A stretch of 64,000 nt of DNA. Source: Heterotrichella gracilis. Lineage: Eukaryota > Sar > Xanthophyceae > Tribonematales > Xanthonemataceae. The stretch is taken from the NCBI GenBank assembly GCA_032358255.1, contig JAULBX010000002.1, positions 62,001-126,000 of the forward strand, in the 5' to 3' direction. A program made the position numbers and the translations under genes. Positions 1 through 7,632 of this stretch are shown here, piece by piece (the first letter of the stretch is position 1; each line of letters opens with the position of its first letter). The notes beneath the pieces were generated by a model. That model saw nothing but the letters and a program-made list of their open reading frames with translations, had not been told where the DNA came from and made no database searches.

Positions 1-31
1 TTAAGATAGCTGATAAAATTAACTTTTTCAT
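1..31 (-). CDS. N-terminus of a gene running off the left edge
   Basis: Read on the minus strand, positions 31 to 1 give ATG followed by codons for MKKLILSAIL. This is the typical start of a Bacteroidota signal peptide or lipoprotein leader. The frame is still open at the window edge. Only ten codons are visible, so no product can be named. Nothing else is seen between this start and the repeat at 130. Confidence 0.4.
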   Translation of the reverse strand, partial: MKKLILSAIL

Positions 32-129
32 TTGGTTTTTGTTTTATTGCCGCGCTGTTTTTCGGCGTTCTATTATATATACGAACTCATTGTCTTTTCC
101 TTTCAAAATTTACAAATTTTAACACCTCT

Positions 130-220
130 GTCATCGCGAGCGCTAGCGAAGCGATCTCAAACACAGTGGTTTATGTGATTGCTTCGGCCTTAGTTATTTC
201 GGTTATGCCTCGCAATGACG
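130..220. repeat. Dispersed imperfect palindrome (gtcatcgcgag...cgcaatgac type)
   Basis: The left arm reads GTCATCGCGAG...GAAGCGATCTC and the right arm GTGATTGCTTCGGCC...CCTCGCAATGAC, which are near reverse complements of each other. Sequences of this GTCATTGCGAG/GAAGCAATC kind are familiar as intergenic repeats in many environmental bacteria. The right end abuts the stop codon of the VWA gene at 221, so on the minus strand it is the immediate 3' flank of that transcript and could act as a 3' stem-loop. Confidence 0.6.
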
Positions 221-1342
221 CTACCTTTTACTCCTCGCCTTCACCTCATCCAGTAACTTCTCCTCGCTGCCATGACGTTTTTTAATATGTATAAAAGATC
301 CTTCCCCTTTATCTGCAATTTCTTTTAAATTTTTCATCGCGTCCCTATCGTTCCCAAAAGCCACTGTAGTTAAAACAATCTTTTTGTCCAATTGTTTTTG
401 CGTCCAGGTATTTTGGTCTTCGCTGTAAAATCTGAACTTACCATCGGTTGCCATGATAATCTGGTTATTTCCTTCTGCAATAAAATGTTTTTGTGCCAAT
501 TGCTGAGAGAACAAAATTGCTTTGTTACCTTTTGTCAAACCTTTTGCTTTTAAGCCATCTACTGCCGCATGCAATTGTTTTTTGTCGGAACCTTTTACGC
601 CTTCTTTAATTATTTTTACGCTATCGGCGTAAGTAACAAAAGTGATGACGTCTACTTCGCGCACGGCATCTATCAATGTATGCAAAGCCGTTTTCATTAA
701 AGGTAATTTTAAAGAATCTTTCATAGAACTGCTCACATCCACCAGAAATAAAATGTTGTTGGGCTTGTATCCTAAAACAGAAAGCTCCGTCGAGCTCTCT
801 TCTTTTAAGATCACCGGAGGCTTTTCCCAAATGGTATCAATTTTTGGCGTGCTTGAGTTATCGGGAATTTTATTGGTATTGTCTTTTTTTGTTGTATTCT
901 CTTTTACAACAATGGGTTCAGTTGTTGTTTTTATAGAACTACTTTTGCGGTTACCAAAATAAAAGCAGGCCAGTTTATCATCCGTTCTCAATTTTCCTAA
1001 ATTGCCTGAAACAGTTAATTCGTAAGGTTTTGTATTATCGCTGCAAATTAAATTGATCTTCTTTTTAAATTTTCCCGCGCTCTCCGGTAAAAAAGAAATA
1101 ATGATCAAACAGGTATCGCCGGGCAACAAGGTTTTTTTGGTGGTAAAAACTTTTACGCCTTTATCGGCATCGGCGCGCATTAAAAAAACTTTTTTATCGG
1201 TACTATTTTTTACCAGCACATCGCCTTTTATTTCGTAGGTCTCGGCAATGGCTCCAAGATCGGTATCCTGATCCTTAAACTGCAATTGTGCGTCAGCAAA
1301 AAGACTACAAAGAATAAAAAAGATAAAAAGTTTCTTGAACAT
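221..1342 (-). CDS. Exported VWA-domain protein with N-terminal DUF1573-like domain
   Basis: The start chosen is the ATG at 1342 (MFKKLFIFFILCSLFADAQ), which gives a clean signal peptide; the ATG at 1387 would put 15 polar residues before it. Residues about 20-120 resemble the DUF1573/Ig-like domain (F-x-D-x-D-T-D-L-G ... LLPGDTCLIIISFLPESAGKF). A Thr/Lys-rich linker follows. The C-terminal third is a von Willebrand factor A domain with a DxSxS MIDAS motif (FLVDVSSSM), plus the later TDGK and GNDRDA elements expected of the fold. Such proteins are periplasmic or surface binders of metal-dependent ligands; the partner is unknown. It is the last gene before a dispersed repeat. Confidence 0.8.
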   Translation of the reverse strand: MFKKLFIFFILCSLFADAQLQFKDQDTDLGAIAETYEIKGDVLVKNSTDKKVFLMRADADKGVKVFTTKKTLLPGDTCLIIISFLPESAGKFKKKINLICSDNTKPYELTVSGNLGKLRTDDKLACFYFGNRKSSSIKTTTEPIVVKENTTKKDNTNKIPDNSSTPKIDTIWEKPPVILKEESSTELSVLGYKPNNILFLVDVSSSMKDSLKLPLMKTALHTLIDAVREVDVITFVTYADSVKIIKEGVKGSDKKQLHAAVDGLKAKGLTKGNKAILFSQQLAQKHFIAEGNNQIIMATDGKFRFYSEDQNTWTQKQLDKKIVLTTVAFGNDRDAMKNLKEIADKGEGSFIHIKKRHGSEEKLLDEVKARSKR

Positions 1343-1401
1343 ATTTGGTATAATACAAAGATCAGGCAATTGTTTTTTTCTTAACAAAAATTGTTTGTCC
1401 T

Positions 1402-1498
1402 ATTCCCCCTTGGAGAAGGGGGTTAGGGGGATTGATGTTCTGAACTTCCATTTTGCTCCGCAAAAATCACCCTAGCCCCCTTTTTTCAAAGGGGGAAT
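1402..1498. repeat. 97-bp C/G-tract palindromic repeat, copy 1
   Basis: Begins ATTCCCCCTTGGAGAAGGGG and ends CAAAGGGGGAAT, so the ends are inverted. The centre holds a second stem TTTTGC..GCAAAA. The first 60 or so bases are almost identical to the copy at 4405-4502. It lies between the VWA gene and the MFS gene, both on the minus strand, and encodes nothing. Similar CCCCCTT/AAGGGGG elements are common intergenic repeats in many bacteria. Confidence 0.85.
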
Positions 1499-1509
1499 TT
1501 AAAGTTGCC

Positions 1510-2874
1510 CTAAGCCCCTTTCCCACCAACATTCTTTTTCATGGTGAGCAAAATAACAAAACCCAAAATAAAATAACCTATCAGCGATAAAATAGAGGGA
1601 CGCATACCGCCAACTATTTCGCTAATAACGCCAAAAGTAATGGTTCCTAAGATCATGCCCATTTTTTCCATCACATCGTAAAAACTAAAAAAGCTGGTAT
1701 TGTCTTCCGTTTCTGGTAATAATTTACTGTAAGTGCTTCTTGATAAAGCCTGGATACCTCCCATAACGAAGCCAACTAAAAATGCCACGATGTAAAAATG
1801 AATTGGCAAACGCGCTACCATATACGTGAACACACAAATAAAGATCCAGATAAAAATAGCGCTCATCAGTGCTTTTATGTTTCCAATGCGCGACGATAAT
1901 TTTGAGAAAAAGAATGAACCTGCAATACCAACAAACTGTATAATTAAAATACTTACAATTAAAGAGGTTGTTTTTGCCTGCTCGCTTTCCCAGATGATTT
2001 CGTTACGCGCAAATAATACGGCCACCACCATAATGGTTTGCACACCCATGTTGTAAAAAAAGTAACCGCTTAAAAAACGTTTTAACTGCGGCAGATCTTT
2101 TATTTGTTTTGATACGGAAAGCAATTCTTTAAATCCTTTAGAGAATAGACCTTGTTTATCGCTGCCATTGCCATGTGCTTTGTGATTTAATCTTGGCAAA
2201 CGTTTGAACGTGTATTGCGCAAAACCCATCCACCACAAGCCCACCAATAAAAAAGAGATCCTTACATCAATGGCTTGTTTTGGATCGGTGTTCAACAAGT
2301 GATGAAATGTTTTTGTCATTACCAACGCTAAACAAACAATAAGTAACAACGAGCTTCCAAAATAACCTAACGCAAAACCTCTGGCGCTTACTTTATCCTG
2401 ATTAGCTTCCGATGCTATCTCCGGTAAGTAAGAATTATAATACACCAAACTTCCCCAAAAGCCAACGGTGGCGGTGATGAAAGGAATAAAACTCATCTCT
2501 AAATTATTTTTCGAGAAGAAAAACAAACACATGCAGGAGATAGAACCCAAATAACAGAAGAATTGCAGGAAACGTTTTTTATTTCCTAAATAATCGGCAA
2601 TACCACTTAAAATGGGCGAGATCAAAACTACAATGGCTAAAGCAAAGGCATAAACAAAAGAATAAATATTTTGGTTCTCAAATTCCCTTCCAAAAAAAGT
2701 AACAGCATGACTCACCACATCGCCCGCTTCATTTTTAGTGGATGTTACCGCGTCGTAAAAATTGGGGAAGATAGCCGATGTAATTACTAATGGAAAAACA
2801 GAATTCGCCCAATCATAAAAGGTCCATGCCTTTATTGTTTTGGGATCGTCGATCAATAATTTTCCGTCCTCCAT
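1510..2874 (-). CDS. MFS transporter, Atg22/UMF1-like family
   Basis: 454 residues with about 12 hydrophobic membrane spans. The N-terminus (KTIKAWTFYDWANSVFPLVITSAIFPNFY) is the hallmark of the UMF1 / vacuole effluxer Atg22-like branch of the major facilitator superfamily, and SGIADYLGNKKRFL is the conserved loop between TM2 and TM3. Substrates of the bacterial members are mostly unknown; the yeast homologue exports amino acids from the vacuole. The start codon lies only 2 bp after the stop of the OmpA-like gene, so the two are probably co-transcribed from the promoter near 3975. Confidence 0.88.
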   Translation of the reverse strand: MEDGKLLIDDPKTIKAWTFYDWANSVFPLVITSAIFPNFYDAVTSTKNEAGDVVSHAVTFFGREFENQNIYSFVYAFALAIVVLISPILSGIADYLGNKKRFLQFFCYLGSISCMCLFFFSKNNLEMSFIPFITATVGFWGSLVYYNSYLPEIASEANQDKVSARGFALGYFGSSLLLIVCLALVMTKTFHHLLNTDPKQAIDVRISFLLVGLWWMGFAQYTFKRLPRLNHKAHGNGSDKQGLFSKGFKELLSVSKQIKDLPQLKRFLSGYFFYNMGVQTIMVVAVLFARNEIIWESEQAKTTSLIVSILIIQFVGIAGSFFFSKLSSRIGNIKALMSAIFIWIFICVFTYMVARLPIHFYIVAFLVGFVMGGIQALSRSTYSKLLPETEDNTSFFSFYDVMEKMGMILGTITFGVISEIVGGMRPSILSLIGYFILGFVILLTMKKNVGGKGA

Positions 2875-2876
2875 AT

Positions 2877-3968
2877 TTATTTTTTAATGATTTGAAATTC
2901 AACACGACGGTTCTTGGCCTTGCCTTCGTCTGTATCGTTACTGGCAACGGGTTGCGTACTGCCGTAACCTTTAAAGTACATTTTATTTTGCACGCCTTTC
3001 TTAATTAAATATTCAAACACCTCGCGGGCGCGTAACTCCGACATTTTTTGATTCTTATAATTTAAACCACCACTATCGCTGTGCCCGTTAATTTGGATCT
3101 CCACACTTGGGTTCTTTAAAAGATATTGCACCAGTTTATTTAATTCCTGGTACGACTCAGGCAATAAATAATAACGGCCATTATCGAAGAAAATATTATT
3201 TAAGTTTACCTTATCCCCTACTTTAATATCCTTGCTCACATTTAAAGTGGAATCCTGATCGCCGTGATAATTTGGCCCAACAATTTCTACATCTACTTTT
3301 TCTTCAAAGGCCGGACTCTTAATTAATTTAATATCATCCACAAAATAATAAGCCTCTTTATAACCCAGTTTAAATAAATTCATGCGCACAAATTCTTTTT
3401 TTATTTTGGGCGCAAAGTTGCCAATGGTAATATATTTTTCGCCGCCATCTGCTTTATAATAGCCTCTAATGGTAAACCATTCGTGGGCTTTAAACAAGCC
3501 GCCTTTTTTGCCGATCGAATCTACCATATTGGCCTTCACCGCATCGCCTTGTTTACTATAACCCGCTTTACTTATTAATACACCAAATGAGCGCAATACA
3601 GCGTTGCTCCAAAAAGCCAATCTTACCTGCATCGAGAATTCGTAAACGGTGCCGCGGTGCAGGGGTTCGGCGAGTTTTACCTGCAAAAATTCTTTATAAC
3701 GCTTCTGAAAACGGAAACCGACATAAGAATCGCCTGAATAAGCGCCTTTTTGAACGGTAGTATCGTTGTCTAATGGGTTGTGGTAGTAGTCGATAGAGGC
3801 GATGGGCCGCCATGGCACTGCCTGTTTAACGTTGTTGGTCTTGCGGCGGTAGTTCTCAAAACTGCCATTGGGCACCAGGTTCTTAACGGGTTTTGGGGTT
3901 ATAACCGTTTGGGCAAAGCCTGAAAAACCCACCAAAAGCCCAATAACCACAAGAATCAGCTGCCTCAT
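2877..3968 (-). CDS. OmpA-family outer-membrane/peptidoglycan-binding protein
   Basis: Signal peptide at residues 1-19 (MRQLILVVIGLLVGFSGFAQ). Residues about 27-215 form a jelly-roll-like binding domain beginning NLVPNGSFENYR, as in carbohydrate-binding/DUF642-like modules of Bacteroidota OmpA proteins. Residues about 250-363 are an OmpA C-terminal domain: NGHSDSGGLNYKNQKMSELR, RAREVFEYL, GYGSTQPVASNDTDEGKAKNRR, including the Asp and Arg used to hold diaminopimelate. The protein should tether the outer membrane or a surface complex to the wall. It heads the pair with the MFS gene. Confidence 0.9.
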   Translation of the reverse strand: MRQLILVVIGLLVGFSGFAQTVITPKPVKNLVPNGSFENYRRKTNNVKQAVPWRPIASIDYYHNPLDNDTTVQKGAYSGDSYVGFRFQKRYKEFLQVKLAEPLHRGTVYEFSMQVRLAFWSNAVLRSFGVLISKAGYSKQGDAVKANMVDSIGKKGGLFKAHEWFTIRGYYKADGGEKYITIGNFAPKIKKEFVRMNLFKLGYKEAYYFVDDIKLIKSPAFEEKVDVEIVGPNYHGDQDSTLNVSKDIKVGDKVNLNNIFFDNGRYYLLPESYQELNKLVQYLLKNPSVEIQINGHSDSGGLNYKNQKMSELRAREVFEYLIKKGVQNKMYFKGYGSTQPVASNDTDEGKAKNRRVEFQIIKK

Positions 3969-3972
3969 ATTA

Positions 3973-4004
3973 CAAAAATAACCTTTAATAGATTTTATAG
4001 CAAA
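3973..4004 (-). promoter_or_regulatory. Bacteroidota-type promoter for the OmpA-like gene
   Basis: On the minus strand TTTG (4004-4001) is followed after 20 bp by TATTTTTG (3980-3973), a full TAnnTTTG box. The -7 box ends only 4 bp before the ATG at 3968, so transcription would begin at or next to the start codon. The message may be leaderless, or another promoter may be used. Confidence 0.45.
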
Positions 4005-4017
4005 ATTGTTTTTAACA

Positions 4018-4047
4018 TTTGCATATTCAAAAAAAATCGTATATTTG
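4018..4047 (+). promoter_or_regulatory. Bacteroidota-type promoter for rpsT
   Basis: TTTG (4018-4021), 18-bp spacer, TATATTTG (4040-4047), a perfect TAnnTTTG -7 box. The predicted start is near 4053, giving a leader of about 34 nt to the rpsT ATG. It is back to back with the promoter of the OmpA-like gene. Confidence 0.65.
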
Positions 4048-4086
4048 CCTTCCCAAAATTGGGGTACACAACAAGAAATTAAAGAA

Positions 4087-4341
4087 ATGGCAAATCATAA
4101 ATCATCCATCAAACGCATTCGTTCTAACGATGCTAAACGTACCGAAAATCGTTATTACGCTAAAACAACCCGTAATGCGGTAAATAAATTACGTAACGCT
4201 ACTTCTAAGAAAGAAGCGCAAGACCTTTTACCAAAAGTATCGAGCATGATCGATAAATTGGCTAAAAAATCAGTAATTCATAAAAATAAAGCTGGTAATC
4301 TTAAGTCAAAATTGGCTAAAAAGGTTGCTACTATTAAATAA
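4087..4341 (+). CDS. rpsT: 30S ribosomal protein S20
   Basis: 84 residues, the normal S20 length, starting [18 protein letters not shown] and very rich in Lys/Arg and Ala. The ATG at 4087 is chosen because the family starts MAN-H/I-KSA; the 27 codons upstream that stay open overlap the promoter. S20 is a primary 16S rRNA binder of the small subunit. It is a single-gene transcript here, bracketed by its own promoter and a strong terminator. Confidence 0.97.
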   Translation: MANHKSSIKRIRSNDAKRTENRYYAKTTRNAVNKLRNATSKKEAQDLLPKVSSMIDKLAKKSVIHKNKAGNLKSKLAKKVATIK

Positions 4342-4361
4342 TTAAAGGTTTTCCCCCTTTT

Positions 4362-4397
4362 AAAAGCCCTTTCGTGAAAACGAAGGGGTTTTTTGTT
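4362..4397 (+). terminator. Intrinsic terminator of rpsT
   Basis: Stem CCCTTTCG (4367-4374) and CGAAGGGG (4381-4388), one G-T pair, loop TGAAAA, followed by TTTTTTGTTT. It lies 25 bp after the rpsT stop. Confidence 0.85.
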
Positions 4398-4404
4398 TGT
4401 ACCA

Positions 4405-4502
4405 ATTCCCCCTTGGAGAAGGGGGCAAGGGGGATTGATGTTCTGAACTTTCATTTTGCTAAAACGTAAATCCCCCTGACCCCCTTTTGTCAAAGGGGGA
4501 AT
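4405..4502. repeat. 98-bp C/G-tract palindromic repeat, copy 2
   Basis: Same element as at 1402-1498, in the same orientation: ATTCCCCCTTGGAGAAGGGG ... CAAAGGGGGAAT. The left half matches copy 1 almost base for base, while the centre (TTTTGCTAAAACG) has lost the inner palindrome. It sits just after the rpsT terminator and before the fabD promoter. Confidence 0.85.
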
Positions 4503-4554
4503 AGAACAAACACTTTCCTAACAACCCACCGTTAACTAAAGGCCGCTTACTTAA

Positions 4555-4585
4555 TTGATTTAGTCGCTTTATTCTGCTAAATTTA
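4555..4585 (+). promoter_or_regulatory. Probable promoter for fabD
   Basis: TTG (4555-4557), 20-bp spacer, TAAATTTA (4578-4585), one base short of TAnnTTTG. The ATG of fabD follows at 4614, about 28 bp downstream. Confidence 0.4.
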
Positions 4586-4613
4586 CAATTCTATACTTTT
4601 TTAGATCAAAAAC

Positions 4614-5501
4614 ATGAAAAAAGCATACATATTTCCCGGCCAAGGCTCACAATTTCCAGGAATGGGCAAAGATCTTTACGATAATAACCCCCTAGCCAAA
4701 GAATTATTCGAAAAAGCCAATACCATTTTAGGTTTTAAGATAACCGATACCATGTTCGCAGGTAACGAAGAAGAACTTAAACAAACTAAAATTACACAAC
4801 CGGCCATTTTTTTACACTCGGTTATTTTAGCGGCTGTTAACGAAGCCACTTTTAAACCGGATATGGTTGCCGGCCACTCGTTAGGTGAATTCTCTGCCTT
4901 AGTTGCCAATAAATGTTTGAGTTTTGACGATGCTTTAAAGCTGGTTTACAAACGCGCCCTTGCTATGCAAAAGGCCTGCGAAATTAACCCAAGCACCATG
5001 GCCGCCATTTTAAATTTAGACGATAAAATAGTGGAAACGATTTGCGCAGAAATTACAGCAAGCGGACACATTGTTGTTGCAGCCAATTATAACTGTCCCG
5101 GACAATTAGTTATCTCCGGTTCTACCGAAGGTATAAACATTGCCTGCGAAAAATTAAAAGCAGCCGGCGCCAAACGTGCATTAGTATTGCCTGTGGGTGG
5201 TGCTTTTCACTCACCCTTAATGGAACCTGCGCGTGTTGAATTAGAAGCTGCTATTAAAGCTACCAACTTTAACACACCTATTTGTCCTGTTTACCAAAAT
5301 GTAACAGCAAATGCAGTATCAGATCCTAAACAGATACAACAAAATTTGGTTGCTCAGTTAACTGCGCCTGTTAAATGGACACAGTCTGTGCAACAGATGG
5401 TAGCAGATGGCGCCACACAGTTTATTGAAGTTGGTCCGGGTAAAGTGTTACAAGGACTGGTTAAAAAAATAAGCGGCACATCGGAAGCGGTTAGTGTTTA
5501 A
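4614..5501 (+). CDS. fabD: Malonyl-CoA:ACP transacylase
   Basis: Transfers malonyl groups from CoA to acyl carrier protein to feed fatty-acid synthesis in the cytoplasm. The 295 residues match the family length. The N-terminus KKAYIFPGQGSQFPGMG carries the oxyanion-hole Gln, GHSLGE holds the nucleophile Ser89, and GGAFHSPLM carries the catalytic His near residue 200. The C-terminal QFIEVGPGKVLQGLVKKI is also typical. It is monocistronic or the first gene before the outer-membrane protein 40 bp downstream. Confidence 0.97.
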   Translation: MKKAYIFPGQGSQFPGMGKDLYDNNPLAKELFEKANTILGFKITDTMFAGNEEELKQTKITQPAIFLHSVILAAVNEATFKPDMVAGHSLGEFSALVANKCLSFDDALKLVYKRALAMQKACEINPSTMAAILNLDDKIVETICAEITASGHIVVAANYNCPGQLVISGSTEGINIACEKLKAAGAKRALVLPVGGAFHSPLMEPARVELEAAIKATNFNTPICPVYQNVTANAVSDPKQIQQNLVAQLTAPVKWTQSVQQMVADGATQFIEVGPGKVLQGLVKKISGTSEAVSV

Positions 5502-5541
5502 ATGAGACTAAAGACAAAGGATAAATGACCAAAGACATATA

Positions 5542-6276
5542 ATGAAAAAGGTACTCATATTATTTTTACTGATCTGCTTGCAAAAAGCAAACGCGCAATT
5601 CTTTAGGGGCTTTGGCATCTTTGGTGCGGTTAACCATTCCTGTCATTATTACAAGAACACCAATCAAGACCGCAGAGATTACGATCCTGTAAATTATCAA
5701 AACAATATTACCGATTACTATCCACGCAGCCACATCTCGCGCGAATACTTTAGCTGGGGCGCCGGCATCTTTGCCGAATTTTTACGTTACGATAATGTGC
5801 GCTGGCAAACCGAATTAGAATACACACACAAAGGCGCAAAAGAAAAAGAATTACTCGACCCCTTAGTAGGAACTCGCGCAGGCTCTTTCTCTACCAATAA
5901 ATACACTTACATACAGTGGAACAATTATTTAAAATTCTATTCTCCTTTAGGACTTTCATCGCGCTGGTATTTAATGCCGGGTGTTAAACTCGATTATTTA
6001 TTTAACTCCAGCGTTAGCGCGTATGCGCCATTTGCAGGCTCTTTTCCAAAAATATTTTTTAGTGGTGTGGTTGGTTTGGGTTACGAATTTCCTATCCTAA
6101 AAAAGATCTCGGCCTTTGTAGAGTACCACTGGAACCCGGATGTAATCTCGCACCGCAAAGATGGTACAAAATTCAGGAACCGCACATTTGAATTACGCGT
6201 TGGCTTAATGTACCGCCCACGCAAAAGAAATATTGACGATTGCAACGCGCCACGATACAATGGCCCGGCTTATTAA
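5542..6276 (+). CDS. Predicted outer-membrane beta-barrel protein
   Basis: 244 residues with a signal peptide (MKKVLILFLLICLQKANAQ). The rest alternates aromatic and polar residues (YIQWNNYLKFYSPLG, RWYLMPGVKLDYLF, FFSGVVGLGYEFPI) as in PorT/OMP_b-brl type barrels of Bacteroidota. The last strand ends ELRVGLMYRP, followed by a short Arg-rich tail that contains one Cys. No specific function can be assigned. Confidence 0.7.
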   Translation: MKKVLILFLLICLQKANAQFFRGFGIFGAVNHSCHYYKNTNQDRRDYDPVNYQNNITDYYPRSHISREYFSWGAGIFAEFLRYDNVRWQTELEYTHKGAKEKELLDPLVGTRAGSFSTNKYTYIQWNNYLKFYSPLGLSSRWYLMPGVKLDYLFNSSVSAYAPFAGSFPKIFFSGVVGLGYEFPILKKISAFVEYHWNPDVISHRKDGTKFRNRTFELRVGLMYRPRKRNIDDCNAPRYNGPAY

Positions 6277-6305
6277 TTTAACTGAGTAATAATTTTTTAG
6301 AAATT

Positions 6306-7523
6306 ATGGTAATGACAAAAGACGTTTTATTTTCTTTAACCAAAGGTGCCTTTGCACCGCAGGAAGAAATGTTGGAAGTAGCGCGTAAAAAAGGAAAGCT
6401 TTACATCGGCATCCCTAAAGAAATTGCCTTCCAGGAAAACCGTGTGGCCCTGGTGCCCGATGCTGTTGCCTTGTTAATTAATAACGGTCACCGCATTGTT
6501 ATAGAAACCGGTGCCGGTAAAGCTGCCAACTTTGAAGACAGCGATTACAGCGAAGCCGGTGCAGAAATTGTGCTCTCGCCCAGCGATGTTTATAAAGCAG
6601 ATGTGATCTTTAAAATTGCACCTCCTACGCTTGAAGAAATTGAAATGATGCAACCTAAACAAACCTTGTTTAGTGCTTTGCAATTAACCGTGCAACCGCA
6701 GGATTTTTTAAAGAAACTCATCTCCAAAAAATTAAACTGCGTAGCCTTTGATCTTATTATTGACGAGGCCGGCATCTTTCCTGTTATCCGCGCCATGGGC
6801 GAAATTGCAGGTGGTGCCAGTATTTTAATTGCAGCAGAATTATTAAGCAACGTTAACAACGGTGTTGGCTCTATCTTAGGTGGCATAAGTGGCATCTCGC
6901 CTACCGAAGTTATTATTATTGGTGCCGGTACTGTGGGCGAATTTGCAGCCCGCGCCGCTATTGGTTTAGGTGCTACCGTAAAAGTATTTGATAACAGCAC
7001 CTCACGTTTAAGGAGATTACAAAACCAATTGGGCAGCCGTGTATTTACCTCGGTTATTGTACCAAAAGTATTAGAAAAACATTTACGCTCTGCCGATGTG
7101 GCCATTGGCGCCCTGCGCGCTACACGTGGCCGCACACCTTGTGTGGTAACCGAAAATATGGTGGGCGAAATGAAGACCGGCTCGGTAATTATTGATGTAA
7201 GTATTGACCAGGGTGGTGTGTTTGAAACCTCGCAGGTTACCAACCATACCAAACCGGTGTTTAGAAAACACGGCGTGATCCATTATTGTGTGCCTAACAT
7301 TAACAGCCGCGTGGCGCGTACTGCCTCTTATGCCTTAAGCAACATCTTCTCTCAAATTATTTTAAACATGGGCGACGAAGGCGGCTTTGACAGCATTGTG
7401 CGCAAAGACCCGGGCCTGCGCAATGGCGTATATATTTACAATGGCATTTTAACCAACCAGTTTTTAGGCGAAGCCTTTAACCTGCCATTTAAAGATATTA
7501 ATTTGTTAATGGCGGCGATATAG
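6306..7523 (+). CDS. ald: Alanine dehydrogenase
   Basis: NAD-dependent interconversion of L-alanine and pyruvate plus ammonium, in the cytoplasm. The N-terminal catalytic domain has IGIPKEIAFQENRVALVPDA (substrate Lys and Arg); the Rossmann motif is GAGTVG at residues 206-211. The C-terminal segment VIIDVSIDQGGVFETS...HYCVPNINSRVARTAS is the AlaDH signature, and distinguishes it from transhydrogenase PntA. 405 residues is longer than the usual 370 because of an N-terminal extension of about 30 residues, common in Bacteroidota. A second ATG two codons later (6312) is possible. Confidence 0.93.
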   Translation: MVMTKDVLFSLTKGAFAPQEEMLEVARKKGKLYIGIPKEIAFQENRVALVPDAVALLINNGHRIVIETGAGKAANFEDSDYSEAGAEIVLSPSDVYKADVIFKIAPPTLEEIEMMQPKQTLFSALQLTVQPQDFLKKLISKKLNCVAFDLIIDEAGIFPVIRAMGEIAGGASILIAAELLSNVNNGVGSILGGISGISPTEVIIIGAGTVGEFAARAAIGLGATVKVFDNSTSRLRRLQNQLGSRVFTSVIVPKVLEKHLRSADVAIGALRATRGRTPCVVTENMVGEMKTGSVIIDVSIDQGGVFETSQVTNHTKPVFRKHGVIHYCVPNINSRVARTASYALSNIFSQIILNMGDEGGFDSIVRKDPGLRNGVYIYNGILTNQFLGEAFNLPFKDINLLMAAI

Positions 7524-7632
7524 TTTTTTCCCGCGAGTACTTTATTAATCAGCTGACCATATTATTTACATAAAAATTATGTACCTGAGTTGACATTATA
7601 GTTTCAGCAAGAAAAAATAAATACTTACGATC

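Noticed and set aside
6590-7252. 220-codon open frame antisense to alanine dehydrogenase
   Set aside because: It is the shadow of a strongly conserved gene, has unusual composition rich in Pro/Thr/Ile, and no recognisable motif.
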